Assembly: GCA_045810625.1 (NCBI GenBank)
Contig: JBJMVQ010000009.1
Span: 78,898-142,897 of the forward strand
Length of the DNA stretch: 64,000 nucleotides
DNA from: JACQFZ01 sp045810625
GTDB lineage: Bacteria > Pseudomonadota > Gammaproteobacteria > Acidiferrobacterales > Sulfurifustaceae
Reading direction: 5' to 3'
The notes beneath the pieces are model-generated. The model was not told the origin of the DNA. It made no database searches and saw only the letters and a list, made by a program, of their open reading frames with translations. Positions 8,943-17,660 of the stretch are shown in pieces (the first letter of the stretch is position 1; every line of letters begins with the position of its first letter). The translations under genes were made by a program, and so were the position numbers.

Positions 8943-9794
8943 ATGCGAAGATTCGTCGTTGCGGTGTTCGCCGTTCTTTTTTTCATGATGGCGGCCGACG
9001 CAAGCACAGCCGGAGACACCACACTCACCTGGCATGGGCATTCCGCTTTCGAGATCGTCACGCCGAAGGGCAAGGTCCTGATGATCGATCCCTGGCTGAA
9101 GAACCCGACGAACCCGGCCGCGAAGAGCGGCAAAGACCCGATCGCCGGGGTTACCAAGCTCGATTACATCCTGATCACGCACGGCCACTTCGATCACGTC
9201 GGCGATGCGGTCGCGCTCGCCAAGAAGACCAAAGCCCGGCTCGTCGCCAATTTCGAGCTCGGCACCAACCTGGCGAAGTTGCACGGATTTCCGAAAGATC
9301 AAATGGGCTTCGACACGCTGATGAATATCGGTGGAGAAATTACGATTGCCGACGGCGAAGTCTCGGTGACGATGCTACACGCGGTGCACTCGAGCGGCTT
9401 GAACGACCCGTTCGCCGGCGATAAAGACGCCGACGTCATTTATGGCGGCAACCCGGCGGGATTCGTACTACGCATCAAGGACGGTCCGACGATCTACCAC
9501 AGCGGCGATACCGCGTTTTTCCGCGACATGTCGATGATCGGCGAGCTGTACGAGCCCGATGTGGCGCTGATCAACATCGGCGGGCATTTCGGCATGGAAC
9601 CGCCCATGGCCGCGCGTGCCGCCAAGCTGATCCAGGCAAAGCTCGCGATTCCGCACCACTACGGTACGTTTCCGGTTCTTGCGCACGATCCGCAACGGTT
9701 TGTGGAAGAAGCCGAAAAACGAGGCGTGCCCTATCGCATCCTCCAGCCGGGGACCAGCATAACGTTCAAGGGCAACAAGCCGGCGAAGAACTGA
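8943..9794 (+). CDS. exported metallo-beta-lactamase-fold hydrolase (UPF0173-like)
   Basis: A 283-residue protein with an N-terminal signal peptide of about 24 residues, so it probably acts in the periplasm. The HGHFDHVGD motif is the HxHxDH zinc site of metallo-beta-lactamase folds; further expected metal ligands occur in HAVHSSG, HSGDTAFF and IPHHYGTF. The start follows AAGGAG at an ideal distance. Most UPF0173 proteins are cytoplasmic, so the signal peptide is a notable variation. Its substrate is unknown. It converges on the P450 gene. Confidence 0.88.
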   Translation: MRRFVVAVFAVLFFMMAADASTAGDTTLTWHGHSAFEIVTPKGKVLMIDPWLKNPTNPAAKSGKDPIAGVTKLDYILITHGHFDHVGDAVALAKKTKARLVANFELGTNLAKLHGFPKDQMGFDTLMNIGGEITIADGEVSVTMLHAVHSSGLNDPFAGDKDADVIYGGNPAGFVLRIKDGPTIYHSGDTAFFRDMSMIGELYEPDVALINIGGHFGMEPPMAARAAKLIQAKLAIPHHYGTFPVLAHDPQRFVEEAEKRGVPYRILQPGTSITFKGNKPAKN

Positions 9795-9846
9795 GACGCG
9801 TCCCGCGAGGCGGACGATTCGCCTCCGCTACGGCGCCGCGCCGGCG

Positions 9847-11103
9847 TTACCACCTCGCCGGCAGACGCCGTAGTCCTCGTACCGTCAGCGTCTTGCGCCA
9901 CGCGATGTCGTTCGTATCGAGCTGCAGGTTCGGCAGCCGCCGGAACAACGTGTCGAACGCGATCGCCGATTCGAGGCGCGCGAGCTCCGCGCCCAGGCAA
10001 TAGTGCATGCCGACGCCGAAGGACAGAACGCGCAAACCGGTCCGGGTGACGTCGAGCTCGTCCGGATTCGGATAGATTTTCGGATCGCGGTTGGCGGCGC
10101 CGATCACCACCATCACCGGATTTCCCTTCTTGATCGAGGCGCCGAACAGCTCGGCATCCGTTAGCGCGTAGCGAATCGTCATCTGCACCGAGGAATCGTA
10201 GCGCATCAGCTCGTCGACTGCGGTTGGAATCAGATCGCGGTCGCTTTTGAGCTTCGCCAGCTGATCCGGATGGCGGTACAGCGCGAGCAGCGCATTCCCG
10301 AGGAAATTCGCCGTCGTATCGTGCCCGGCGGCGAACAACAGAAAAATATTCGCGACCAGCTCTTCGTTGGAAAGCGCGCCATCCTCGTTCTGGCCCTGCA
10401 CCAGCGCCGTGATGAGGTCGTCGCGCGGCCGCGACCGCCGCTCGTCGCACAAACGCTCGAAATACGTCGTGATGAATTCCACATCCGTGTTGATCTTGGC
10501 GCTTTCCTCGGGCGACAGCGGCGCCATGTCGAGGACGCGCGCGGGAATGCGCGTGACGAATTGCGCCTGGTCTTCCACCGGAACGCCCAATATTTCGGCG
10601 ATCACGATCGACGGCAGCGGGTACGCCAGATCGGCGACGATATCCATTTGTCCCCGATCCGCAACCGCGTCGATCAATCGGTTGGTAATGTTCTCGATGC
10701 GCGGCGCCATTTCTTTGATGCGGCGCAAACTGAACGCGCTGGCAAACAACGAGCGCACGCGTGTATGGTTCGGCGGATTCTGCAGAATGACCCAATGGCG
10801 TATAGCGCGCGGGGCGGGTTGCTTGAAGACTTGCGGCCCATGCCGCGCGATCAAGTCCTGCTCGTAGTTGTGCCCGAAGCGCTTGTCGCGCAGGACGACG
10901 GAAGCGTGCTCGTGATGCGCCGCCACCCAGAAACCGAGCGTCGAGCGCGTGATCGTCGGCTCCATCAACAGCTTCCGATAGACGGGATAAGGATCCTGCA
11001 TCAGATTCGGCGAATGCAGATCGAGCGGCGCGGCAACCGTAGTTGCGGCCGAGGATGACGATGCCGGGGCAGAAGTGTTCGAGGAGGATGGCGTCCGTTC
11101 CAT
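9847..11103 (-). CDS. cytochrome P450
   Basis: A 418-residue soluble bacterial P450. The I-helix oxygen-activation motif is AAGHDTTANF, the K-helix ExxR is ELMR, and the haem loop is FGVGMHYCLG, with the thiolate ligand at about C369. The ATG at 11103 is chosen because GGAGAAG lies just upstream; an in-frame ATG four codons earlier has no Shine-Dalgarno match and the first 50 codons of the longest frame look non-coding. A short Ser/Ala-rich N-terminal tail precedes the conserved domain. No ferredoxin or ferredoxin reductase is adjacent, so redox partners lie elsewhere. Substrate unknown. Confidence 0.93.
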   Translation of the reverse strand: MERTPSSSNTSAPASSSSAATTVAAPLDLHSPNLMQDPYPVYRKLLMEPTITRSTLGFWVAAHHEHASVVLRDKRFGHNYEQDLIARHGPQVFKQPAPRAIRHWVILQNPPNHTRVRSLFASAFSLRRIKEMAPRIENITNRLIDAVADRGQMDIVADLAYPLPSIVIAEILGVPVEDQAQFVTRIPARVLDMAPLSPEESAKINTDVEFITTYFERLCDERRSRPRDDLITALVQGQNEDGALSNEELVANIFLLFAAGHDTTANFLGNALLALYRHPDQLAKLKSDRDLIPTAVDELMRYDSSVQMTIRYALTDAELFGASIKKGNPVMVVIGAANRDPKIYPNPDELDVTRTGLRVLSFGVGMHYCLGAELARLESAIAFDTLFRRLPNLQLDTNDIAWRKTLTVRGLRRLPARW

Positions 11104-11377
11104 GATCTTCTCCATGTACCAATCAACGGCGTTTTTCAGTTCACGCAAAAAGCTCCTGGTTCTTGTCGTTTCCGATCTTTTAACAGAACTAAGCGGGCGG
11201 GGAAAGATCAATCCGTCTCGATCCGCGGCCGCGGCCATCGCGATACGAAAACAGAACAACGCTCGGCGGCGATAACGAGCGAAAAAGCGTGATGTACTAC
11301 CCGGGATGCAGGTGCGATGACGAAGCGCGCCCCGGCGCGAAGCGGCGACCGCGCCGAAAGCTATCTACGATCCCGCG

Positions 11378-12130
11378 CTATGGCACCGCGATCGCCTTCT
11401 TCCAGACGCAACGCCCGCCGCTCTTCTTGTCGATTTCTTCGAGCCACGCCTCGTGCGCGGCCAGCTCCTCGGCGCTCGGAACGATCACGCGCAACGGAAC
11501 GCCGACGCTGATGCGCTTGAGCTCCTGCTCGACGAGGGCGGCGGCGGCCGCGGCAATGGGACTACGACCATCGTCGAACAAGACCGCCTGGCCACCGGTC
11601 ATCGCCAGGTAGACGTCGCCGAGAATCTCGGCGTCGAGCAGCGCGCCGTGGAACGTGCGCTGTGAATTGTCGACGCTGTAACGCCTACACAGCGAGTCCA
11701 AATCGTTCTTCTGACCCGGATGCAGGCTGCGCGCGAGCGCGAGCGAATCGGTAATCGTGCAAAGCTGCTCGATGCGCAGCGCCGGCGCATCCGCGGGCGC
11801 CTTCCCCTCCTCGATCATGCGCGTCAGCTCGTAATTAATGAACCCGACGTCGAACGGCGCGTTGTGAATGATCAATTCCGCGCCGCGCACGAATTCGAGA
11901 AAATCGGCGGAGACGTCGGCGAACGTCGGCTTGTCGGCGAGAAACTCGTTGGTGATGCCGTGGACCTCGACCGCGGCGGCATCGATGTCGCGGTCGGGCT
12001 TGAGGTACTGGTGATACGTGTTGCCGGTGAAGCGGCGATTAACCACTTCGACGCAACCTATTTCAATGATGCGATGGCCTTCGGCGGGCTCGAGACCGGT
12101 CGTTTCCGTGTCGAGCACGATCTGACGCAT
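11378..12130 (-). CDS. dnaQ: DNA polymerase III epsilon subunit (3'-5' proofreading exonuclease)
   Basis: A 250-residue DEDDh exonuclease. The three Exo motifs are visible: D7-T-E9 (LDTETTGLEP), HNAPFDVGF and HGALLDAE, the last carrying the catalytic His and Asp. The C-terminal tail, expected to contact the alpha subunit, is rich in Ala and Glu. The length fits the proteobacterial family. In many Proteobacteria it sits next to rnhA, a small methyltransferase and gloB; here the pca operon separates dnaQ from rnhA, which suggests that pcaHGBDC was inserted into an older block. Confidence 0.95.
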   Translation of the reverse strand: MRQIVLDTETTGLEPAEGHRIIEIGCVEVVNRRFTGNTYHQYLKPDRDIDAAAVEVHGITNEFLADKPTFADVSADFLEFVRGAELIIHNAPFDVGFINYELTRMIEEGKAPADAPALRIEQLCTITDSLALARSLHPGQKNDLDSLCRRYSVDNSQRTFHGALLDAEILGDVYLAMTGGQAVLFDDGRSPIAAAAAALVEQELKRISVGVPLRVIVPSAEELAAHEAWLEEIDKKSGGRCVWKKAIAVP

Positions 12131-12386
12131 GCGGCGGCACTCCCCTTGTTTATTGGTTCTTGGCTTTTGAAACCAAACGCAACGCTATGTGTAAGCTTCG
12201 TTCCCTGGGTAACGCTCCTTGTAAAGCTCGGCTTCAAGCACGAACCGGCGCTTTCGCAGCTTCTTGCACGCTTTCATACGCTGCGATAACTGTCCCGAAC
12301 GCGCGCGCATGTTACCGTAAGGCCGCGGCACTCGCTACGCCGTGCACGCGACGGCCGGCTCTGCGCGCGCACCGACTGTCGGCGTG

Positions 12387-12773
12387 CTACGGCTTCGACG
12401 GCGTCGCCGCCAGTACTTCTTCGGCGGCATGAAACGCCGAGTTCGCCGCCGGCACGCCGGCGTAAATCGCACACTGCAGCAGCAGCTCCCGGATCTCGTC
12501 GGGCGTGACACCGTTGTTCAGCGCGCCGCGCACGTGCAGCCGGAACTCGTCCATGCGATTGAGCGCCACCAGGATCGCGAGGGTGACGAGGCTGCGCGCA
12601 TGACGGGCGAGCCCCGGCCGCGCCCAGATCTCGCCCCATGCATAGCGGGTGATCAGCTCCTGAAATTCTTCGTTGAAAGCGGTCTTGTTCTTCAAGGTCC
12701 GGTCGACGTGCGCGTCGCCGAGCACCGCCCGTCGCACCTGCATGCCCGTCGAATAGCGTTCACGCTCGTCCAT
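12387..12773 (-). CDS. pcaC: 4-carboxymuconolactone decarboxylase
   Basis: A 128-residue AhpD-fold enzyme that decarboxylates 4-carboxymuconolactone to 3-oxoadipate enol-lactone. The whole sequence follows the family pattern, including the N-terminal VRRAVLGDAHVD segment and the ARHARSLVTLAIL helix. It is the last gene of pcaHGBDC, 15 bases after pcaD. It is a separate protein here, not fused to PcaD as in some Actinobacteria. Confidence 0.93.
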   Translation of the reverse strand: MDERERYSTGMQVRRAVLGDAHVDRTLKNKTAFNEEFQELITRYAWGEIWARPGLARHARSLVTLAILVALNRMDEFRLHVRGALNNGVTPDEIRELLLQCAIYAGVPAANSAFHAAEEVLAATPSKP

Positions 12774-12788
12774 CGGTCGTCTCTCCGG

Positions 12789-13568
12789 TTATGACAAAAA
12801 GCGCAACACGGCGTCGGTAAATGGCTCGGGCTGCTCGATGTTCGACAAATGACTCGCGGGCAACTCGACGTATTGCGCGCCCGCGATGCGCTCGGCGAGA
12901 AAGCGGCCGTCCGCAGCCGGCGTCGCGGGATCGTGCGTCCCGGCGATGACGAGCGTCGGCGCGCGAATGCGGGAGACGGTATCGCGCTGATCCATGTCGC
13001 GGATCGCCGCGCAGCACGCGGCATAGCCCGCCGGCGCCGTCGCTTCGATCATACGACGCATGTGCTGCACCGCCTCCGGCTCTCGTTCGCGAAACGCCGG
13101 CGTAAGCCAGCGTTCGATCACCCCGTCCGCCACCGCCGCCATGCCTTCGTTTTGCGTTTTCTCGATGCGCGCCTTCCAAAGCTCCGGCGTTCCGACACGG
13201 GCGCCGGTGTTGCAGAGCACCAGGCGGTCCACGCGGTCAGCATGATGCACACCGAGCCACATGCCGGTCATTCCGCCCATCGACAGACCGCAAAAATGCG
13301 CCCGTTCGATCTCGAGCGCATCGAGTAGATGCACCACATCGCGCGCCAGCGCTTCAATGGTGTAGGGACCGGGCGTTACCGCGGACGCGCCGTGCCCGCG
13401 CGTGTCGTAGCGCAGTACGCGAAAACGGCGCGCGAACGCGGGCACCTGCGGGTCCCACATACCGAGATCGGTGCCGAGCGAATTCGACAGCACGAGTAAG
13501 GGCGCGGACGCCGGGCCATCGAAACGGTAATTGAGCCGAGCGCCATCGGGAAGTTCGACGAAAGCCAT
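12789..13568 (-). CDS. pcaD: 3-oxoadipate enol-lactonase
   Basis: A 259-residue alpha/beta hydrolase that opens 3-oxoadipate enol-lactone to 3-oxoadipate. The nucleophile elbow is CGLSMGG, the acidic residue lies in AGTHDPATP, and the catalytic His is in ASHLSN. The ATG at 13568 is chosen over a GTG three codons upstream because GAAGGTG forms the ribosome-binding site and that GTG sits inside it. It lies between pcaB (17-base gap) and pcaC (15-base gap). Confidence 0.93.
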   Translation of the reverse strand: MAFVELPDGARLNYRFDGPASAPLLVLSNSLGTDLGMWDPQVPAFARRFRVLRYDTRGHGASAVTPGPYTIEALARDVVHLLDALEIERAHFCGLSMGGMTGMWLGVHHADRVDRLVLCNTGARVGTPELWKARIEKTQNEGMAAVADGVIERWLTPAFREREPEAVQHMRRMIEATAPAGYAACCAAIRDMDQRDTVSRIRAPTLVIAGTHDPATPAADGRFLAERIAGAQYVELPASHLSNIEQPEPFTDAVLRFLS

Positions 13569-13585
13569 AGCGGTCACCTTCTTTG

Positions 13586-14929
13586 TTATGTGCCGTCAAA
13601 GCGCGCGGCGAGCGCGCGCGCCACCCATTCCTCGGCGGCACCGAGATACGCGGACGGATCGAGCAAACGATCGAGCTCGCTCTCCGTCAGATGCTGGCGG
13701 ACTTCGGCGTTCGCCGCCAACACCTCGCGCAGCGAACGATGGTCGGCGATCGCAGCACCGCATGCCTGCTCCATGAGGGCATGCGCGCGCGAGCGACCGA
13801 TCGAACGCCCGAGCGTCATCATCACCGCTTCCGCCATGATCAGACCATGGGTCGCCGCGAGATTTTCGCGCATGCGCTTCGGATCGACCTCGAGGCCCTC
13901 GGCGACGTGCGTCAGATGCGCCACCGCGCCGTCGGCCAAGAGGAAAATCTCGGGCAACGTCTCCCACTCGGCGTGCCAGCCGCCGAGACCGCGCTCGTGC
14001 TCCTGCACCATCGCCGCCAGCATCGTCGCGATGAGCGGCGGCAGACGCGTCGCCGCGGCCAGCACCACCGCCGCACCCACCGGATTGCGCTTGTGCGGCA
14101 TCGTCGACGAGCCGCCGCGTCCGGACGCGTGCGGCTCCGCCGCTTCGCCGACTTCGGTTTGCATGAGGAGCGCGACATCGCGCGCAATCTTGCCGAGAGT
14201 TCCGCCGAGCAGACCCAGCACCGTGGCGACCTCCGCGAAACGATCGCGGTGCGCGTGCCACGGCAGATCGGGCAGACCGAGCTGCAGCTCCTCGGCAAGC
14301 GCCTCCGCGGCCTGGAGGGCGCGCGGCCCGAGCGTCGCGAGCGTTCCGGTGGCGCCGCCGAACTGAAGCACGAGCACGCGTGACGGCAACGCACGCAGTC
14401 GCGAGCGGTCCCGCTCGATCGCACTCAACCAGCCGGCCGCTTTGAGCCCAAACGTCACCGGCGGGCCTTGCTGCAGCCAAGTGCGACCGGCGAGTAACGT
14501 GGTCTTATAAGACTCTGCGAGCCGCGCGAGCGCATCGGCCAGCCGAGTGACCCGACGCCCGATAAGGCTCAGCGCCTCGCGCAGCTGCAACACCGTGCCC
14601 GTATCGATCGCGTCCTGGCTGGTCGCACCCCAGTGCACGTAACGCATCGCCTCTTCGTCGTCGCGACCGACCTGGGCCGTCAGCTCGTTTATTAAAGGTA
14701 TCGCCAAGTTACCCGCCGACGCGGCTGCGCGCGCGAGCGCCCCGGCGTTGAATCGCGCGGCGTGGCAATGCGCTTGGATGGTCGCGGCCGTGGCCGGCGG
14801 TATCACGCCGGTGCGCGCTTGAGCGCGCGCGAGCGCCGCTTCGAAGTCGAGCATGCCTTGCAACCGCGCCCGGTCGGAGAAAATCGACTGCATTTCCTCC
14901 GTCGTGAACAGCGGGTCGAGCAGCGTCAT
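13586..14929 (-). CDS. pcaB: 3-carboxy-cis,cis-muconate cycloisomerase
   Basis: A 447-residue member of the fumarase/aspartase superfamily that lactonises 3-carboxymuconate to 4-carboxymuconolactone. The superfamily signature GSSTMPHKRNP is intact, as is the VHWGATSQD segment that carries the active-site His. Length is normal. Only three bases separate it from pcaG, so the two are translated in close coupling. Confidence 0.95.
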   Translation of the reverse strand: MTLLDPLFTTEEMQSIFSDRARLQGMLDFEAALARAQARTGVIPPATAATIQAHCHAARFNAGALARAAASAGNLAIPLINELTAQVGRDDEEAMRYVHWGATSQDAIDTGTVLQLREALSLIGRRVTRLADALARLAESYKTTLLAGRTWLQQGPPVTFGLKAAGWLSAIERDRSRLRALPSRVLVLQFGGATGTLATLGPRALQAAEALAEELQLGLPDLPWHAHRDRFAEVATVLGLLGGTLGKIARDVALLMQTEVGEAAEPHASGRGGSSTMPHKRNPVGAAVVLAAATRLPPLIATMLAAMVQEHERGLGGWHAEWETLPEIFLLADGAVAHLTHVAEGLEVDPKRMRENLAATHGLIMAEAVMMTLGRSIGRSRAHALMEQACGAAIADHRSLREVLAANAEVRQHLTESELDRLLDPSAYLGAAEEWVARALAARFDGT

Positions 14930-14932
14930 GGG

Positions 14933-15505
14933 CTAATCGATGTCGAAGAAAACGGTCTCGTCGGCGCCTTGCAGGCAAACATTCCATTCGAGCGCGGACG
15001 ATGACCCCGACGGCCGACGCGCCACCAGCGTTGCACGACGCGCCGCCGGCACGCACGCCAGAATCGGATCGTCGGCGTTGGCCGGTTCGTCGGGAAAGTA
15101 CACGCGCGTCAGTAGATGCTTCAGGAGACCGCGCATGAATACCGCGACAACGAGATGCGGCGCCTGCCGCCGGCCGCCCGGGCCCGGAACAGCGCCCGGC
15201 TTGATCGTGCTGAAGCGAAACGCGCCGTTGTTGTCGGTCGGCACGCGGCCGAAGCCGTGAAAGCGCCGCGCGGGAGCGGCGCCGGGCGTCGGGTACTTGC
15301 CCGCCGCATCGGCCTGCCAGATCTCGAGCAGCGCGTCGTCGACGGGCGCGCCGTCACCGTCGATCACGCGACCCTGGATCACGATGCGCTCGCCCGGCAC
15401 GTCCGTGCCGGCGATCTCGGTGGTCACGAGCGGCGTGAGCCCGATGCGAAAATACGGGCCGACGGTTTGCGACGCGGTCGCAGGTATGCGTTCGCTTTCG
15501 CTCAT
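14933..15505 (-). CDS. pcaG: protocatechuate 3,4-dioxygenase alpha subunit
   Basis: A 190-residue intradiol-dioxygenase alpha chain, starting at the ATG at 15505, ten bases after the pcaH stop; the frame is open upstream but runs back into pcaH. The family motif TVGPYFRIGL is near the N-terminus, and the LLEIWQADAAGKY segment matches the corresponding region of PcaH. Alpha chains lack the full set of iron ligands and build the heteromeric active site with PcaH. Confidence 0.94.
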   Translation of the reverse strand: MSESERIPATASQTVGPYFRIGLTPLVTTEIAGTDVPGERIVIQGRVIDGDGAPVDDALLEIWQADAAGKYPTPGAAPARRFHGFGRVPTDNNGAFRFSTIKPGAVPGPGGRRQAPHLVVAVFMRGLLKHLLTRVYFPDEPANADDPILACVPAARRATLVARRPSGSSSALEWNVCLQGADETVFFDID

Positions 15506-15515
15506 CGGTTGTCGT

Positions 15516-16214
15516 TCATCGATTCTCAAAGGGCGTCTCGTCGCGGCCGCGCAGCACGATATCGAAGCGGAAGCCGGGCGCGAATTCCGGCACGGTCGTC
15601 TCCCAGTCGAAGCGCGACACGAGCCGCGCGCGCGCGTTCTCATCACGAACGCTGTTGTAGATCGGATCGTGCGGAAGCAGCGGATCGCCGGGAAAATACA
15701 TTTGCGTCACCAGGCGCGTGAGGAACGACGGGCCGAACAACGAAAGGTGAATGTGCGCCGGGCGCCAGGCGTTGTCGTGGTTGCGCCATGGATAGGAACC
15801 GGGCCGGATCGTCACGAAGCGATAATGGCCGTGCTCGTCCGTGAACACGCGCCCGCACCCGGTGAAGTTCGGATCGAGCGGCGCGTCGTGCTGATCGCGA
15901 TCGTGCAAGTAACGTCCCGCCGAATTCGCCTGCCAGATTTCGATCAACGCATGGGGAACGGCGCGGCCGTCTTCGTCACGCACGTATCCGGAGACGACGA
16001 TGCGCTCGCCGATCGGCTCGCCTTTGTGCTGGCGCGTCAGATCGGCGTCGTTCGATCGAAGAATCGCGGGGCTGAACGCCGGGCCGGTGATTTCCGACAG
16101 CGTCTGCGGCACAACGACGAGCGGCTGCGTCGGCGCGCGCTTTACGGTGGAAGCGTAAGCCGGATAGAGATATTCGGGCTGACAGTCTTTGGCGAAACGC
16201 CGATAGCGGATCAT
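15516..16214 (-). CDS. pcaH: protocatechuate 3,4-dioxygenase beta subunit
   Basis: A 232-residue catalytic beta chain that carries the non-haem Fe(III) centre for intradiol cleavage of protocatechuate. The candidate ligands are the Tyr in SAGRYLHDRD, the Tyr in IRPGSYPWRNH and the two His of AHIHLSLFG. It is the first gene of pcaHGBDC. No PcaQ/PcaR-type regulator and no pcaIJF genes for the last steps are in the window, so the pathway must be completed elsewhere. Confidence 0.95.
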   Translation of the reverse strand: MIRYRRFAKDCQPEYLYPAYASTVKRAPTQPLVVVPQTLSEITGPAFSPAILRSNDADLTRQHKGEPIGERIVVSGYVRDEDGRAVPHALIEIWQANSAGRYLHDRDQHDAPLDPNFTGCGRVFTDEHGHYRFVTIRPGSYPWRNHDNAWRPAHIHLSLFGPSFLTRLVTQMYFPGDPLLPHDPIYNSVRDENARARLVSRFDWETTVPEFAPGFRFDIVLRGRDETPFENR

Positions 16215-16259
16215 GTCATCATGAGCGTGCTATTTGCCGTCTCGGTCCCATGCGCAATT

Positions 16260-16721
16260 TCATGCGCGATCGAGCAGCTCGTCGATCGCACGATTCGCAA
16301 GCTGGTCGGCGCGCTCGTTCTCCTCGTGTCCGGTGTGACCGCGAATCCAGCGCCAGTCCACGCGGTGCGTCGCCGCCGCTTTTTCCAGCCGCTCCCATAG
16401 GTCCTGATTCTTCACCGGCTGCTTGTCCGCCGTGCGCCAACCGCGGCGCTTCCATTGCGACAGCCATTCGGTAATCCCGCGTCGGAGATATTCCGAATCG
16501 GTGGTGAGCACGACGTCGCAGGGACGCTTCAGTGCTTCGAGGGCGCGGATCGCCGCCATCAGCTCCATGCGATTGTTCGTCGTCGCCGGCTCTGCGCCGT
16601 AAAGCTCCTTCTCGGTATCGCCATAGCGCAGAATCGCGCCCCATCCGCCCGGGCCCGGGTTTCCGCGGCATGCACCGTCGGTGAAAATCTGAACGCTAGC
16701 GCCGGAGGTACGATCGTGCAC
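16260..16721 (-). CDS. rnhA: ribonuclease HI
   Basis: A 153-residue enzyme that cuts the RNA strand of RNA-DNA hybrids. The four catalytic acids lie in FTDGACRGNPG, MELMAAIRALE, TTDSEYLRRG and NERADQLANRA, with the flexible His in RGHTGHEEN. Length and order match the E. coli-type protein. It follows the methyltransferase gene in the usual proteobacterial order. Confidence 0.96.
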   Translation of the reverse strand: MHDRTSGASVQIFTDGACRGNPGPGGWGAILRYGDTEKELYGAEPATTNNRMELMAAIRALEALKRPCDVVLTTDSEYLRRGITEWLSQWKRRGWRTADKQPVKNQDLWERLEKAAATHRVDWRWIRGHTGHEENERADQLANRAIDELLDRA

Positions 16722-16799
16722 GAGCGGTCGATCCGCACCGCGAAGGCTTTCGCGTTGTTTCGAGGCGGCGTACCCGGGGCATGCGCGCGGCGGCGAACA

Positions 16800-17660
16800 T
16801 TATGGGTTCCGAATGCGCGCGGCGTTTTGGGCGCAGCCGCCCGGCATTGGCCCGAGCACGGCAGGCTTGACGCCGGCGAGCGTGGGCCGCGCGCGTTTCC
16901 ATTCGATCGGCAGCGGCGTCATCCCGAACACGCGCTTTTTCGCGACCAGCAGGTAGACGGCAGCCGCGAGCGGCCACCAGCGATCACCGGCCTTTTCTAT
17001 AAAGAAGAGCCGCTCCATGACGTGCTCACCGGTGAACGGCGGGCGGTAATACAACATCGCGCCCTGGGTGCATTCGAAATCGAGCAGCGCCAGCCAATCC
17101 TTGACGCGCGCCAACCGGAAAAAGTGTCCGGACCACGGCGCCGTGCGCGGGCGGCGCGCGATCAAGCGACGCACGCCCCAAAGGCTCATCGGATTGAACC
17201 CAATGATGACGACATGCCCTTCCGGGCGCAGCACGCGCGAAACCTCGCGCAGTACGGTGTGTGGGTCTTCGCTGAAATCGAGCGTATGCGGCAGGACCGC
17301 GACGTCGACGCTGCGCTCGTCGAGCGGCAGTGCGTGCGCCTGAGCGCGTAGCTGAACGGTGCGCGCGCCGGTCAATTGCTGCTCGGCGGCGGTGCGACTG
17401 CGATAGCCGGTTCCGTCTTCGTCGACCACAATGCGCGTCGGGGCAATGCAGGCGTCGAGCAGATCGAGCCGGCCGATGCGGCCAAGCTGCAGCGCAACCG
17501 TGCCGTACAAAGAAGGCAGGACGCTGCGCAGCCGGTGCGCCTCGACTGCCTGCAAAGACTGCCCGAGCGGCGTCTCGAACCAGCTGACGACCTGCGACCG
17601 CAGCGGCCTGGGAGACGGGTCGTTGACGGGCGCGGCCGCTCCTTTCAGACTGCGCATCAT
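16800..17660 (-). CDS. class I SAM-dependent methyltransferase (gloB-rnhA neighbour family)
   Basis: A 286-residue methyltransferase of unknown substrate, of the type regularly found between gloB and rnhA in Proteobacteria. The DVAVLPHTLDFSEDP and LRPEGHVVIIGFNP segments match motifs II-III of the Methyltransf_11 fold. The SAM glycine loop is unusual here (LDACIAP), which is common in this subfamily. Two adjacent ATG codons (17660 and 17657) can start it. The first overlaps the gloB start on the opposite strand, so each gene's promoter must lie inside the other gene or the overlap is avoided by using the second ATG. Confidence 0.85.
   Translation of the reverse strand: MMRSLKGAAAPVNDPSPRPLRSQVVSWFETPLGQSLQAVEAHRLRSVLPSLYGTVALQLGRIGRLDLLDACIAPTRIVVDEDGTGYRSRTAAEQQLTGARTVQLRAQAHALPLDERSVDVAVLPHTLDFSEDPHTVLREVSRVLRPEGHVVIIGFNPMSLWGVRRLIARRPRTAPWSGHFFRLARVKDWLALLDFECTQGAMLYYRPPFTGEHVMERLFFIEKAGDRWWPLAAAVYLLVAKKRVFGMTPLPIEWKRARPTLAGVKPAVLGPMPGGCAQNAARIRNP

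Noticed and set aside
9807..9825. GAGGCG/CGCCTC hairpin as a terminator between the UPF0173-like and P450 genes
   Set aside because: Only six base pairs and no T-run on either strand; too weak to list as a feature.
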